Part shown: piece by piece, positions 10,942-24,500 of the stretch
Layout of the letters: each line of letters begins with the position of its first letter
How positions within the stretch are numbered: position 1 is the first letter of the stretch
Source of the DNA: Bombus terrestris
Taxonomy: Eukaryota; Arthropoda; Insecta; Hymenoptera; Apidae
NCBI RefSeq assembly: GCF_910591885.1
Contig: NC_063279.1
Location: forward strand, 4,340,001 to 4,404,000
DNA length: 64,000 nucleotides
Reading direction: 5' to 3'
Program-made: the position numbers and the translations under genes
Notes under the pieces: generated by a model
The model's database searches: none
Told to the model about the DNA's origin: nothing
The model's input: the letters and a program-made list of their open reading frames with translations, nothing else

Positions 10942-13900
10942 GAGGAATCAACAACCAAGAAGGTCGATTCACTTTTATGAGAGAGTTGTACGTTGTACAG
11001 TGATACAAAGTGGACCACAGTTTTGGCAAGATATACTAATTACGAAACGAAGAATACTTCGTTAATGGCAATAATGTTGTTTCTCAGATTGCCATAGCTA
11101 CGTACAATGATATATTATAATCCGATTAAATCGATGTTAATGAATCTGGTGCTTGCAATTTCCAAACCATATAGAACGGTTTTATTGCTTGATAAACTCC
11201 TTATTTTCAGATTTTTTTGATCTTTGAACTATGAGATGGATCGTATTATCGCTTCTGATATTGATTTTAATTATAATGACGTTTTTAGATAAATGTTGAA
11301 ACTTTTGACATTTCTAAACCTTTGGTATTTTTAAATAGCAAATTTATGTGGTAGATAAGATAGATGGTATTATAAGTAAATCATAGAATGCAAGGATATG
11401 AAATTTTGCAAAAATCTAGCAACGAGCAAACGAATACGAAAACGTAGGAACTCGAGGCGTTTAATTAAAACTCGCACCTGTAAACGGCTCTAAATAAACG
11501 TCGAATCGAATTAGAAGAAGGAAAGGAATTTCAAGTTTTCATGAGTTGAATTATTAACTCTTTATCTGAGGTGAACAAATACATTTTTAACGTTCGCTGG
11601 TAGGAAGAACCGAACGTCTTGCTTTCCACTCGAGCGAACCAGGAATATTGTATGCGTTATCGGGCACTGCATATTAGATTCGTGAAACGATTCCAACTAA
11701 CTTATTCCCGATACGCCGCGTCGTGCGCTAAAAGACGTTCTTTGAAGCGATCGTACTCGAGGCAATATCTCGTGTAGAAATGAGATGGAACGAAAATGTT
11801 CAGGAAAATTTTTACCCGTTTAATGGCTAACATGGAATAAGAGAGGGATAGAATCAGCTTTTGAGATCTCGAGGAAAATTTATTCATACGCCGATACTAA
11901 CATTGAATTTACCAGCATTGGAATGTCGTCTTTAAGCGAAATCTACTGCCAGATATTTTCTCTGTTTTTGGATATTGTTATCCAACAGTAGGTTCGAGAT
12001 CCAGCGAAATGCTGGAAACTTATCGTAATGTATCTTTATCGCATGGTACAGGCTGCTTTGAAATGGAGATGTAAATTTATTCTACGATTATGATACATTT
12101 TACCAGAAGATACAATAGTTTTTACAAATTGTACGTTGTAGAGAAAACGATAAATTTGGAACATTTATCTCCAATCTACTCAGGTCTAACGTAACTGGCT
12201 TCTCTTACCAAATAGAACGATCTTTTTCTTTTAATGTTATATTTCGCTTGAACACTTCTACATGTATTTAAGACATTTAAAACGCTCAATTTGTATGAGA
12301 TTATAAAAATGATATAACGAGACATTTACAAAAATGATTGACTACGGAAATATGAAACTTGCATGTACTCTGTGTCAGTTACATAACTCACCTCCTGTAG
12401 GCGTAACGAAATTGAAATTAATCAATTAAACTGCTAACCAAAATTAAGATTAAGAGCTATAGACATTGTGAAAATGTACAGTCCGTCACAATTACCTGTT
12501 CCTGTGCAGTTTCATCTCAAAACATTTCATAAAGTATCCGTAATTAGCTAGAGACTTTTATTTCGAGCAAGGATTATATCAGCGAAGTTATTAGATCATG
12601 ACGAGAAAAATGGCTATACGTTTCGACTGCATTAACTTTTTTTAATTATTTAATATCGATAGCTACCATCCTTTGGAAAGTATCGACCTCTTACTTCGTG
12701 TTTCTTCCTAGCTTTTAATCTCTTCCTGACGTATAAAATCGTGCGAAAGTTGCCGGATCCACGACCGAGCGATACAGATCCGGAAATGGATTTTTCCGAC
12801 TGTATCCGGAAGCACGATTTGTATTTCGAATTCAGTCACGTCTCTGTAAATTTTAATTCAACTTGGTCCGATGCCGTTCATTTAAATTTTCTTAATTCAA
12901 CTAACTTTAATTTCCCGAGACAACAAGATCATTTTGTGAACTCCTCGTCGATCGATTTTCTTTCAAAATTCAAGAGATCGCGATAACCGAATTAAAATAG
13001 AAAATATGGTTTAATTAGGATATTTATTCTATTAATGACGAGCAACATATCGCTAATAGAGATTACGAAAGCTTCCCAATAAGACAGCAAACCTGAATCA
13101 ATGTTTTTAAAGAAACTTTTACAGCTTTTACGGTAATGCTTACTTATAAACATTATTAAACATTCAAATTTTTAATACATCATCTACTCTATGAATTTCT
13201 TCTGAAATTTTTCTATGTTTTAATTTTCAAATCGAAAACGCCTACAGTTAATTCGCTTGAAAGGATGTTTGCAAAAAATACAATTACAATCTTCGAAGTA
13301 GAGAATTGTTTTCACATTTAAAGATCGCCAATTGGAAAAGAAGGTATCACGTATTCTTCGAATCTATAAATTCCATTAAATTCTCTATATATACCGTACG
13401 TATTTATTGCGTTCCTTTGTTGTTAAAGGATAATAAATATTCATCAAAAGTACGAGCTTCTTTGTATAATAAATGGCGATTATGTATTGTCTAAAAAAAA
13501 TGAATGTACCATAAAATTTACCACGAAAGTAGTACACTGATGAAATATGTATTTTAAAGAAATAGTACTCGGCAATAGCGTCATTTGAAAATTTTAGGAG
13601 TTAGATATTTAGCGAGTATGTGTAAGAGACGAATGGAAAGTGGAAAACAAACATTAAAGCCACCCAGACCGGAGTAGAAAACATATTGGAATGCAGAAAG
13701 TAGTTGCATTACCATAGTGCATTCAATACATTATATTAAAATTCACTAAACTTTTCCATATAACCATTATAACAGAATCCTATTTGCATAAGGTTACCAT
13801 TAAAAAAGTCTCGTTCGTGGCAATTTTAGCAACAATCATCGTTGATAACGTAACTTTTCGAAAATAAAAATATCTAAGAGAGAGTCGGTTTGTAATGGCA

Positions 13901-15328
13901 ACAATAATGCCACCATTACAGTTTCATAATAACTTCACAAAATTAACAGTTACATTATGCATAATACAGTAGCAATCTACTTTAACATAACGATATATAA
14001 ATATATACATATAATAAAATAACATGCCACATTGTTCACATTTAATACGTACACCACGTTCTATTGTATTAAAATATACACTGCGTTAAACTTTATAAAT
14101 ACATACACTGCGGACGTTTATGCATATTCACGTTTTTATACGCGCACCAATGAAATAGAATCTGATGAAAAAAGCTTCGTCGGACAACTGCGAAAGATTA
14201 CCGTAAATAAAGTTAAAGTTGTGACCGATGCAAACAATCTTTAAAAAAAAGACAAAAAAAAAAAAAAGGGAAAAAGGAAAAGAAGAATGAAAATATTGTA
14301 CTATTCAAAAAAATCCATAGCCTGTTTCACCAAGCAACTCCTACCATCGAATGAGTAATAATAAATTGTATAAAAATCCTCAGAATCTGAAACAGTTCCA
14401 AAGCACCACTCTGTATGTTTCGCAAGGTATTTCTAACAAATACATCAGCCTGATAACGAGTGGCAACGAATGGGTGGCAAACAGGGCCAGCCGATTAACT
14501 ATACATCAAAATCGTTACGGATCTCGATACAACTAAAGGCAACAAAGCTGCTCTTCCATTTCATGCTGAATTTCGCAATTCCCTCGAAAAGGGGGAATGT
14601 GCCGGTAACGTGGTGCTCACCAAGCACAGGTTAAATCAGGGGAAAGAAGCAAAGATCGGGGTATATTTTATCGGGCTGTCCGTCGCATTCCCCCTAAAGC
14701 GATTTAGATTACCTATTCCGGATTTCTGGCGGAGCCAGCATTACTTGAAGCTTTCTTGGTCTACCTGTACGCCCGACCGAAAGCAGATTACCGCTGAAAA
14801 TGCTTTTTCGTCCCGACCGCGTCAACGGTGGCCAATAAAACTTGCAACCAGCCCCTACCACCAGCAACAAAACGAGCGACGACTAGAGAGAAAAGAAACG
14901 ATGGAAAAAGGAGGAGCGAAAGGAGGTCAATGAAGGATGCAAGAACGTCGACAACGATGATTAGCGAGGTAGGACGAGTATTATGGCTCCGAAAGTTATT
15001 TAGCATGGCGTAGCGGACGACGAAGTCTCCTAGAAGCGATTACTACGTAAGGTTTGCAGCTGCAAGTTTCAAGTTATCTTATAAAGCGAAGTTACGTGAA
15101 GTATTGGCGTATTATTTAATCCAAGAACATAAACATTCTCAATATTCGTTTAGTATAAACATTCGTAGAATTCACGATTTTCTATGCATCTTTAGATTCA
15201 CGATACGATATGGTAGGATTTTATCGTTGGTATAAAATTGTTTGAAAATGTAATTTTTCAAAATTTCAATAAAAGTCTTGGATTGTCTGTGAGAGAAATC
15301 CAAGCTATGAGGAATTTGGTCTACATAC
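10942..15328. other. Long non-coding stretch, probably intronic
   Basis: Mostly AT-rich with dense stops. 14540-15010 is GC-richer, with overlapping frames and no domain. 13980-14100 and 14240-14285 are AT- and A-rich. A perfect GTGAGT donor sequence on the minus strand ends at 12391, but every frame upstream of it is closed. Confidence 0.4.
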
Positions 15329-15364
15329 CGGTTCTTTTGAATTAAATAGCTTTTTGTCGTGCTG
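15329..15364 (-). CDS. Possible 36-bp exon, phase 0 to phase 0
   Basis: The minus strand shows ACCTTTAG|CAGCACGAC and, 36 bases on, GAACCG|GTATGTAG, a good donor. The twelve codons read QHDKKLFNSKEP, and an in-frame TAG sits just upstream in the presumed intron. A NAGNAG-type tandem acceptor (TTTAGCAG) would also permit a 33-bp version without the first Gln. The phase fits between the exons at 24501-24692 and 7974-8108. The support is only splice-signal quality plus frame, so chance is a real alternative. Confidence 0.22.
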
Positions 15365-17541
15365 CTAAAGGTCCTCCGTAATATGGAACGCGTTAAACGA
15401 AAGGATCAATTTTGATAACGAGCGAAATTATTGATTCCTGAGACCCGACTAATGAGGTGAAATGTCACTTGAATAGCTTGGAATGTTCAAGTTTGACTTT
15501 ACTTAAGAGTTCGATTGAATCGTAGATTTATCTTTATAAAAAGACAGTATAATGTGCAAAATGTTAATATGTAATTAATTATCCGTTTCTCATACACGAG
15601 TAAGAATTTCAAGTATGCATAGCTGAGAATTAGAAATATAAATTTCATCGCAATATCTAACGCTTAATATCGAAATAAATGATTTTATTCCGATATCTTC
15701 GCAATCGATAGATGCACGACATGAGAATTTCTAAGAAAATTCGCGTAAAGCGTGGAAACAGTAAAATGAAAACAATAATTTCATTGCATACTGAAAAATA
15801 TATAAATAAATATTGAGAAATATAATGGGATTACAAGGTTAAAAAAATAGGAGGGGCAATAAAAATTGTAGATCGAATTGGATAATAAAATCGAATTATA
15901 GCGTTGAAACATACGTATTCGTTTATATTCCTTGCACGCATCTATCGATTTTATGTATCCTTTTTTATTATTTACGACGATAACCCACAATTTTAGAAAA
16001 AGTTTCGTTTCATATGGCTATTCCATCTTCAACGTACAGATTTTCATAAAATTATTGAGTTTTAATATCGATTAATTGTATATTAAGTAATAAACAATTC
16101 ATTTCACGCTGCGTACAGAAGACCTATGAATAATGTATTTTACATTTGTTTCTATAATTTAAGCGCCCAACGAAGTCAACCTTCCCAAACGAATAACAAT
16201 TTATCATAATAACGATATAAATTTGTTATCCTGTTTGAAGAGTTTGCGGCAAATAGGATTATTTATTTCGAACAATGCAGGTGAATATTTGTTACAATTG
16301 GCGCTGATAATTAAGCACGGCCATAAATAACTCTGAATATTTCACAATCATGCCAATCTCATTTTATAGGATTTCCTTTTTTTCAATTTCAATTACTTAT
16401 TTTTATCATTTTAACATTCTATCTAATACAACGATCGAAACGGTATCGATCTATGCAAAAACCACCGTTCCCCAAATCAAAGTTCCATCGATCACGGAAA
16501 CATGGCACGATAAGAATTCGATATTAAAAATTTTCATCAAAAACCTTTTGAAATTTTCTATTTACCCTTGGTTCTTTACATTCGCGAATCGTCTGTCTTT
16601 CAAAGCTTCGATACACCAACCTCCACTACATAAATCAGAATAATTCAAATAACCATCGACACTCGATAATCGAAAGTCCATTTCCAATTACTGTTGGCGC
16701 CGAATTCTACGGCCGGTTGTCGATGAAACTGAAAATTCTTTGCACATTGCGCGCAAACCACGGATTCCAGAGGCGAGGGAAACCAAAAGGGTCAGCGTAG
16801 CAAACATTTATCTGGGTCAGCCAAACTAGCAACTCGAACAAGGAAAGCCGCAGGGTTGCATCGAACGAAAATTCCACCGGTTCCTGACAAGACGAGAAAC
16901 CCGTTCTGAAGAGGGGTCGCGCTCGTAAAACGGGGACATATCATCTTGCTACCCGTACGTTCGCTAAAACGATTTGCATTATCCTATTCCAACCTTTCCG
17001 TGGAATTTTTGTCGAGGACAATTTCTCCCGATCGTGTTCTACATTTACCGATGACGCATTAACCACTATAGGAATAAGATGAAGGCAAAAAGATTTATTA
17101 TCCCGCTTTTATTATGAGTAATACGTGTCACTCTCGACGTTTCGCGTACGAATAAATTTTTTTTATACCTGGTTCTCTGATATATGAAATTTTTCTCTTT
17201 TTCGTACTCGGCGATTTTTAAACTTTCTTTTTCTAGTTCCTTTTTTCAAGAGTATTCTGGCGTTAAGATGACAATGACGAAACTTTATGATTGATACGTG
17301 TCAGGATTATGCGTATGAAAATGTGAGGCGAAGTTTGTAGTAAATATAGTGATATACGGTAGATTGTTATAAAACGTGTGAGGTACGAGAATATTTATAG
17401 ACGTCAAAACGATGTGAAAAGTTTCTGTAGAAAAATGCCGTTTGAGGCTTATCTCTCAAAACAGAAGCGATAATATTTTATGCTGGAAATATACTGGTAT
17501 CAATGAATCAACTGATGAATCTTTCTGTCTATCTCACTCAC

Positions 17542-17556
17542 TTTGTGTTTCCCATG
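17542..17556 (-). CDS. Possible 15-bp micro-exon
   Basis: On the minus strand a long pyrimidine-rich tract ending GTCGATCTTAG| is followed after 15 bases by AAA|GTGAGTGAG. The five codons read HGKHK in phase 0, which would leave the frame of the flanking phase-0 exons unchanged. Micro-exons of this size are known in animal neuronal genes. Here the inference rests only on a strong acceptor and a strong donor being exactly spaced. Confidence 0.18.
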
Positions 17557-17647
17557 CTAAGATCGACGAAACGAAATAAATGACACAAAATATGGATAAA
17601 ATTTCGGATATGAAAGAAAATTCTATAAAATATTCCTCGCGTATTAT

Positions 17648-17682
17648 TACATAGAGGGAGAAAGAATTTCTCCCTCTATGTA
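17648..17682. repeat. Perfect 16-bp inverted repeat with 3-nt loop
   Basis: TACATAGAGGGAGAAA (17648-17663), loop GAA, then its exact complement TTTCTCCCTCTATGTA (17667-17682). There is no T-run that would suggest a terminator, and the stem is too short for a microRNA precursor unless it is extended. It may be a remnant of a palindromic element or a fold-back duplication. Confidence 0.85.
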
Positions 17683-20600
17683 TTCATTTTTTACTTTCGT
17701 TTCTTGTGTATATTTTCATATATCGATACCTTTTATTCTTTAAAAGACTATCGCAGCATTGAACAAGGGATTCGTCACTGTCTTCGTGAAAATCTTCGGA
17801 AACTTAAATTAGAAACCGTAACGTGATACAATGCAAATAATATTAAACGAGTATATTTTGAGTTAATGAAATACTACCTGCTCCACTTTACTCTTTTCTG
17901 TTCAGAGAATCTCCCGATTGATAAAACTCTTCAAAGTGGATTTGTTCGAAATGCTGCAACTCGCGAAGTTCTTTTTACCAGATTATAGCTTATAAAATAA
18001 AAATTCAGACTGTTCTGATAGGTGGTCTGTAGTTAAACGTTAAGTAACGTAAGCTAAGCTTTTGTAGTCACTCACGGCGGCTACGACGCAACGATATCAT
18101 TTGTGAGTCAAATACGGTTATGCTCGTATCGATGCTCGTACACCTCCGTAAGCACAAAGCTACTCGTAAACATTTAACATAAATTTTGTAACGTATCATT
18201 AAGGCATCCACGCGAACGTGAACGCCCAAGCTAGGCACTTGAATAAGTTCGCCTCGATACGGCGAGAATTTCAGATCCAGGAAATATTTCTGAAGCATGC
18301 GCGAGCATTTATCACGCGAGCGAACCCTTCGAGACGATTGTGCCGCATTCTCCGCAGGAAATTTGATGGGAAGATACCGCGGAGAAGGTATACAGAAGGA
18401 AAACGCGGCTCAGTTTCGACGACCGTGCACTTCATGACCCACTGTACATTTTATTTACTGCTCTTTATCGTATCTCCATCTCGACCCCTATTTCTAGTCT
18501 TTTCTTTTTGTTTCCTGGTGATATCACACCGTACCATGGAATTGAAATATAGAAAATCAAACTTGTATTCGGTGTCATAAAATTTGATGAAAATCACTCG
18601 GCAGTGAGGCAATTCGAAGAAATTCTATTCTTCTCGTTTTTCATTCTCGTTTGGTATCAAGCGAAAGAAGGAATTTTAACGCCTCGAAAAAATCCCGAAT
18701 CTAACGTTGAAACGAGAAATTATACGTATTAATAATAATTATTTCTTACGTTTCTCAGACGCGAGGAACTTTTATTTTGATTGGAAACGTTTAAAAAGAT
18801 GTAGCAAAATTAATTCGTTCTTTGCGGATTCGATTTTCGTTACGTATAACGTAACAATTGTTTAATTTTTAAATGTCAAGTATGATGTATTTCACGCCGT
18901 TTAAATTATTCTGCTCATTTCTCATCTTCTAAAAATTGCAAAGGATTTTTCTTTCACAAGGAAGTTCGAACAACGAGAGAATCAATAAGCCGATAAACGA
19001 CGATGTAAGTAAGAGAATTATTAATCGACAAGATGCAAATTTAAGAAAGTTCGGTTTTTAACACTCGTTTAACGGGCAATGGGCGTGTAGCTTGTTCGAT
19101 AAATTGAAAATCAATGTACTTCGTTCCCACAGAAAATAAATGCAATTGTTAAATCCTTTATCTCGTTAAAGATTAAAAGGAAGAAATTACCTTTGGACGA
19201 GAAAAAACGGTATTTCATTTTTTCCCACCAGTGATTTTCCATCGACGGTATAGTTGTCTAATTACAATCGGGAAACGGTCGCAACGATTCTATATTGCAC
19301 CTCGATGCAATATCGGACATAAATGAACATTATAATTAGCGCATTGCGTCAAAAAATTAAATCTATCATTGTACGTGCAACGCACACATTGTTGGGAATG
19401 AGGTAATTGAAATAGGAAATCGCTGAGGGAGGAAGATTTAAATCTCTTGTTTAATTGAACTCATTTTGATCGCAGAGCAATTTTGAGCTCGCATTTATTT
19501 CGTAAATTGCCCCGACGTTGCGGTTATATTTTCGAATAAACCTGAGGAATCATTAATATCTATTCATTTGAGTTTCTCTAACTTTATATAATATTTTATA
19601 TACCTGATGGGATTTTAAGAAAACAAAACAAAAAAAAGAAGGAAAAGAAATGAAAGAAGAAGGAAGAGAAAAAAAGTATCAATCGAGCAAATCTTTATCA
19701 AATGGAATTAAATTTTCGAGAATAGTAGTGACCGATGTAAAAAGCTTCGGTAAATATCTATAAGTAAACTTTGCAAATTTTATGATATTATAATGTAGAT
19801 GTATTATATAATAAATTTGTAATAAAGTAATAAATAACGTAATGTATATAATGCGATATTATGTAGTAAATATTGGATATTAAATCTATTTACGCCATCG
19901 AAACAATTCCTTTATTATTATTTTTCCTTAACATTGTATAAGTATCTATTATCGTGTTCCAGATTGTAGAGTATTTATAAAAATATTTATAAAAATATTA
20001 TATATAAAAATATATAAATAATAAATGTTTTTCGATAATTTAAAAAAATTACATCGTAGTAGGTCGTTCCACTTCAAAGAAATTCTTCGTGGGAAGTGAT
20101 TCGATTCTGTTTGAAAATAATTGTGGAATTCGTTCAATGATGTCGACACTGAATCTCGGCTTACAAGAAATGGCGACTGCGATTCATTAACTTGTTACAA
20201 AGCAGCGACGACCGTGGTAACGAAGTTTAGCTCATTTAATTTCCTCCCCCATAATTGCTTCTGCAGACATTGGTTCTCTTACTTTCGAATATCGGGGCTT
20301 ACTTTCAAATTAATGTTATTTGTGCTCTCGTCGACTTATTCTACAACTTCTTAGGACAAATTAATTTAAACGGCAATGATGGTTTCTTAATTGCTAACTG
20401 CAGTTCTCTGTGTTACGTTAGCGAAGCTGCAAGTTAAACCGTAAACTGAAACGATGTCGAAGAACCTTTTACGTAGAAGTTCATTTTTCCATTTACAAAT
20501 ACAACGTCGAATAGCGTTGGATATTTTAAAAAGAGTCAGGCGAACGTATGATATTTAAAATATAATTTGCCATTTGTTGCGTGCTTCTGTGAAATTACAC

Positions 20601-21501
20601 GTATTTCTTGGAAATTACTTTCAAATAAATTTTGCAGAACGAATCTGTTTGAATTAATTATTGCAAAGACCACGCATTCTTCCAGCAAACCGACAATGTA
20701 TTACAAAAAAAACACGGTAGTCCGAGTAAAGGTTCTTGACTCCTTTTAACTTTCATCGATTCGGTTCTGTCATCAATCATGGACGTCACACGTATTCCCA
20801 TACGTAAAAGTTATAAAAGCAAACATACGTCCTGACAACCCATTGTGTTCCTCGTTAAGCATAAAAATTGAGAAATATCACGTGAATGACGTTAATCAAG
20901 ATAGTTGTAATAACTGCAGCTGGAAAGAAAGCACGAAACGCGGACGCAAGTTAACGCAGAGACGCGTAATTTCGCTGAGAATTAATCGAAATAAATCATG
21001 GAAAATTTATTCGTGCGATACAAGGGTGCAGGATCGTTCGTTATACCGTCTTTTCAACATTGCGATTAATGTCTTTTGTTCGTACTATTAATATGCGTCT
21101 ACTAATTCATATGAATAGTCAAAATGTGAATCGGATTTTAATTAATGTTTTAAATTAACATTGGTACTTTCAACGTTAAAATAACACAACTTTCTTTCAC
21201 AATATTTTGATCGCGTTATACAGCATCCTATTGTACTTAAATTTTACGTCGAAGTAATATTTTACAGTATTATATAGAACAACAAAGCTATATTTTGTAT
21301 AATATCTTTACTTGTGATTAAAAATTATACAATAAGGGATTATATGAAATTTGGTATAATTATATTAAAAGTATCGCATGTACAAAAGAATAGTCCGTAT
21401 CACTTAGCATTCTTCAAATTTCAATTTAAAAAAAAAAATATGAAACTATAAAAGTTGGAATATCATGAAAACTATGTAAACGAAAATGTATACTGTGTTA
21501 T

Positions 21502-21517
21502 AAAAAAAAAAAAAAAA
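21502..21517. repeat. A16 homopolymer
   Basis: Sixteen A followed by TAAAATAAAAAAT. No coding body lies upstream that would mark a retrogene tail. Confidence 0.9.
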
Positions 21518-22230
21518 TAAAATAAAAAATATTTACGTTTCTACTTATTTGCAGATAAAACATTTATTCAAAATATATGGAAGTACTGCTTTGGGTTATC
21601 GGTTTATGTTTATTCGATTTTTTCGATTTAATCGATGTTTTGAAAAAGGATTTGTGTTTAAATATTGAAAGATCTGTTTACTATGCAAAAGTAATTACAT
21701 GCACTGAATACTACGTATCTATAAATTTAACTTCGTAACTTTGATTTTAGTTAAAAAAAAAAAAAAACAAGTCCACAACTATGGAACAAATATAAAGCTT
21801 ATTTTCTATTTAACCATCTCTATCGAAACTCTGTGCTACTTTATTTTTCATAAAATCATCTTTTACTCGTTGTTAGAAATGAACGTTAATTTCGAACTAT
21901 CGATTCTAATTACGTTAAGAAGAAAACCAAAGAAGAGCGAATTTCGATATCACAGAACCTGACAAAAATTACAAAAATTTATACTCGCATAATCCTCCTA
22001 TTCAAATAAACAATTCATTCGTTAGACGAGTCATGCAAGATTGACGCGTTGGAAATCAATCGGAAATCTTTACCAATACTCCATATTAATTTATCTCTTA
22101 CTGTGTATTCCTTTCTCATACAAGCGTGATTCTTCTTTGGTATTTATCGTAACTTCGTTAACTCTACGATCCAATTCATCGCATAGATAGCATATATATA
22201 AAAGTGTATTACATACAATATCCAACTCAC

Positions 22231-22297
22231 CATAAAAACGGTGCGAACCAAAGCGCATCTTGGATGTAACTTTAAGCCACTTTCTGCACCCTTCCAT
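22231..22297 (-). CDS. Possible short first coding exon
   Basis: An ATG at 22295-22297 opens 22 codons, MEGCRKWLKVTSKMRFGSHR then FY, before TTTATG|GTGAGTTGG, a consensus donor, giving a phase-1 end. A GC-richer, CpG-rich block (about 22310-22870) lies directly upstream in the minus sense, as for a promoter and 5' UTR. The ATG context is poor (T at -3). Phase 1 does not match the phase-0 exons in this window, although it would match the phase-1 entry of the candidate exon at 638-873. It may be chance or part of another transcript. Confidence 0.17.
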
Positions 22298-22309
22298 CAA
22301 AACTAATTT

Positions 22310-22870
22310 CCAATATTCGTTGCCCGACTCGGCACGAGTCAGCGCACCGTCACTCTACGTTTCGCGTGGAGAAGCTTCCGGGAACGTGGTCCATGAGAGT
22401 GAAGGATCAGGTCGCAGTTCGCGTGCTGATCGAAAAATAATGCTGTTTCGCGACAACGGTATTACCCTACCGGTGGTCTTCGCCGTGATGCGATTACAAA
22501 GTTGCCAGGCGTCGTTCGTAGTTTACATCGAACATTATTAATATGCATGAGCGAATCTTACGAGCCGTGTCTCGTGTAACCACCACGGAGATTTACGCGG
22601 ACGTGGAATGTGTCGCGAGTCTCGTAGACACGCGGAAGTTTCTACCGCGTTCGAGAACGAATTTTCCCGCGTTTTCCTGATTTTCCTTCGTTTCATAGGA
22701 ATATCGGAATTCCCTGGATGGAGCCGTGGTTGGAATTCCAACGTGCCCCATAGTGATAAATAATACTGCTGGCAACCTCTCGGTGTTTTATGTATTCGAA
22801 TGCCGATGGCCGACGGCCATTTGTAAGCGCCGCCGCGAGACGTTCGCCGGTATAGAACCAACTTCCAAGT
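22310..22870. other. CpG-rich islet, possible promoter
   Basis: GC- and CpG-rich compared with both flanks, directly upstream (minus sense) of the candidate exon 22231-22297. The minus-strand frame at 22538-22861 has no recognised domain. Confidence 0.28.
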
Positions 22871-24398
22871 TTACTCGATCGATCGGCTCTTGATTAATTT
22901 TTCGAATTACTACGGCTACGTTCAGCCAGCCCGTTCTTTATTCACATTAGACGGATCGATCCTGCGGTGGATTATTTATGAGGATTATTTACGTGTCTTT
23001 CATTTATCAAAAATCACTATTGCGATCATTAATGCTACGACTATCAATTAGTTTTAATCTACGCGTGAAAAAATTAAGAAAACACGACGGACTATGTTTG
23101 TTAAAAAATTCATCAATTTAAAATATTAAAAGTAAAAAGATAGAAGTAAGAAATGAAACTAAGAGTATATTATTGTATTATGCATCGCTAGTTATATATA
23201 CATAACATCGAGTTAGGAATTCGGGATTTAAAAATACCTGCTTAAACTGCGGTAAAAAAATTACAAAAAGTATTCGCTTTAGACCGATTCCTCCGAAGAA
23301 TCTCATAAAACTTTGTTCTTGTCGAAAATCCTTAACTTCGTTGTAACGTCTGCGAGCGTAACAAGACCATGAAGGAACGCATTAACGATTACGTAGGTGA
23401 TGCAACTTTAATTGGATTGTACATGGTCGAATTGCGCGATGCGCCTTGCATCAGGCTAAAACGGCAGAGATTGGGTTAAGAATCAAGCGGGGCGGAGAAG
23501 CTGCACCGCTATAATTCCATTAAGATACAAATTTCCGGAATTTTTCAGCGAAAAAGATTAACAACGCACTGCGATGGATCGCTCAAGTATCACAGGAAAT
23601 GAACCTCGTAATACGTGGACATTACTAAAAATAATAAATTTGGTTGAGGTCTATGGAAACGTTCGTCTCTTTAAGTAAATCTAGTTTAGATTATTTGTCA
23701 AATTTGTTTCTCACGTAAGTTTCAAGAGTAACCATCTTCTCTTCGAATAGTTTTTCCTTTCGTATCGTTGATACAAAATGAAAGTTACACGACGAACGGA
23801 ACAATACCAGTTCTACGTACAAATACAAATTAATTAGAAATACTCAATGTGTTCATTTAATATCGTTTTACATGCCATATATTATAATTCCAGTACATCA
23901 TTCGGTACGATTAATTAGTTAACGAGTTATTAACAATAATAGAAAACTACAAACAGAAATGAAATTATAAACGAAATGGCGGTGATTTATTTATTTTAAT
24001 GAAGAGATATCGAATTTCAGAAACATGCATATATAATTAACATTGAAATTAATATTTATAGAATTGAAATGCTTTATTATATCTCGTATCATAGCCAGCA
24101 GCCGTCTTGATACCTTTACCACTCTATTATTTACATTAGAAAATCGATCTTCGAATACACTTTATTTCACAGAGCTATTCAAACGATTTAAAAGCAAAGA
24201 TTCGAAGATATTGCTCTTAAAATTTCAAATTTCGTCTAAATATATTTCAAATAATTTTCCCTACTTGTATCACAGTGTAAGAAATATACATTTTTCTTAA
24301 TTATACACGTACTCGCGATATATTATAAAATTGATAACGACACTCGCATATAATTGATACTCTGAATCGGCAAATATCACCATATCGATAAACATCGT
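22871..24398. other. Non-coding, probably intron after the membrane exon
   Basis: AT-rich, with a GC-mixed patch at 23340-23600. A strong minus-strand acceptor (AATTTTTTTACCGCAG|) lies near 23250 and is followed after nine bases by CAG|GTATTT. No supported coding exon was found. Confidence 0.4.
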
Positions 24399-24500
24399 TC
24401 AATAATCGCTAATAAACCGATGAAATCGACCTACCGTAAAAAATGCGCGAGAATTCAGCGCAGGGCACGTGGCCGCCACGAAAAGGAAGTTTCTACTCAC

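Larger units (their letters stand above)
15365..22230. other. Long non-coding stretch, probably intronic
   Basis: AT-rich with a GC-mixed block at 16660-17060 and another at 18060-18430, where frames on both strands overlap (minus 18068-18298, plus 18218-18580) without domain content. 19970-20035 is an AT-only low-complexity run built on TATTTATAAAAA. The hairpin and the 15-bp candidate exon lie within. Nothing else was recognised. Confidence 0.35.

Noticed and set aside
11985..12005. tRNA B-box-like GGTTCGAGATCC
   Set aside because: No matching A-box and no cloverleaf arms could be formed around it.
12380..12400. Perfect minus-strand donor GAG|GTGAGT
   Set aside because: All three frames upstream of it are closed within a few codons of the only good acceptor. 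Reading through as an exon gives just 22 codons (EVSYVTDTEYMQ at the start) with no donor.
14610..14710. Minus-strand donor CTTG|GTGAGC with an upstream acceptor
   Set aside because: All three frames between the two sites contain stops.
18068..18298. 76-codon minus-strand frame ending near a GTGAGT donor
   Set aside because: It overlaps a 120-codon plus-strand frame, and no acceptor or promoter feature supports it. It is probably a chance frame in a GC-mixed patch.
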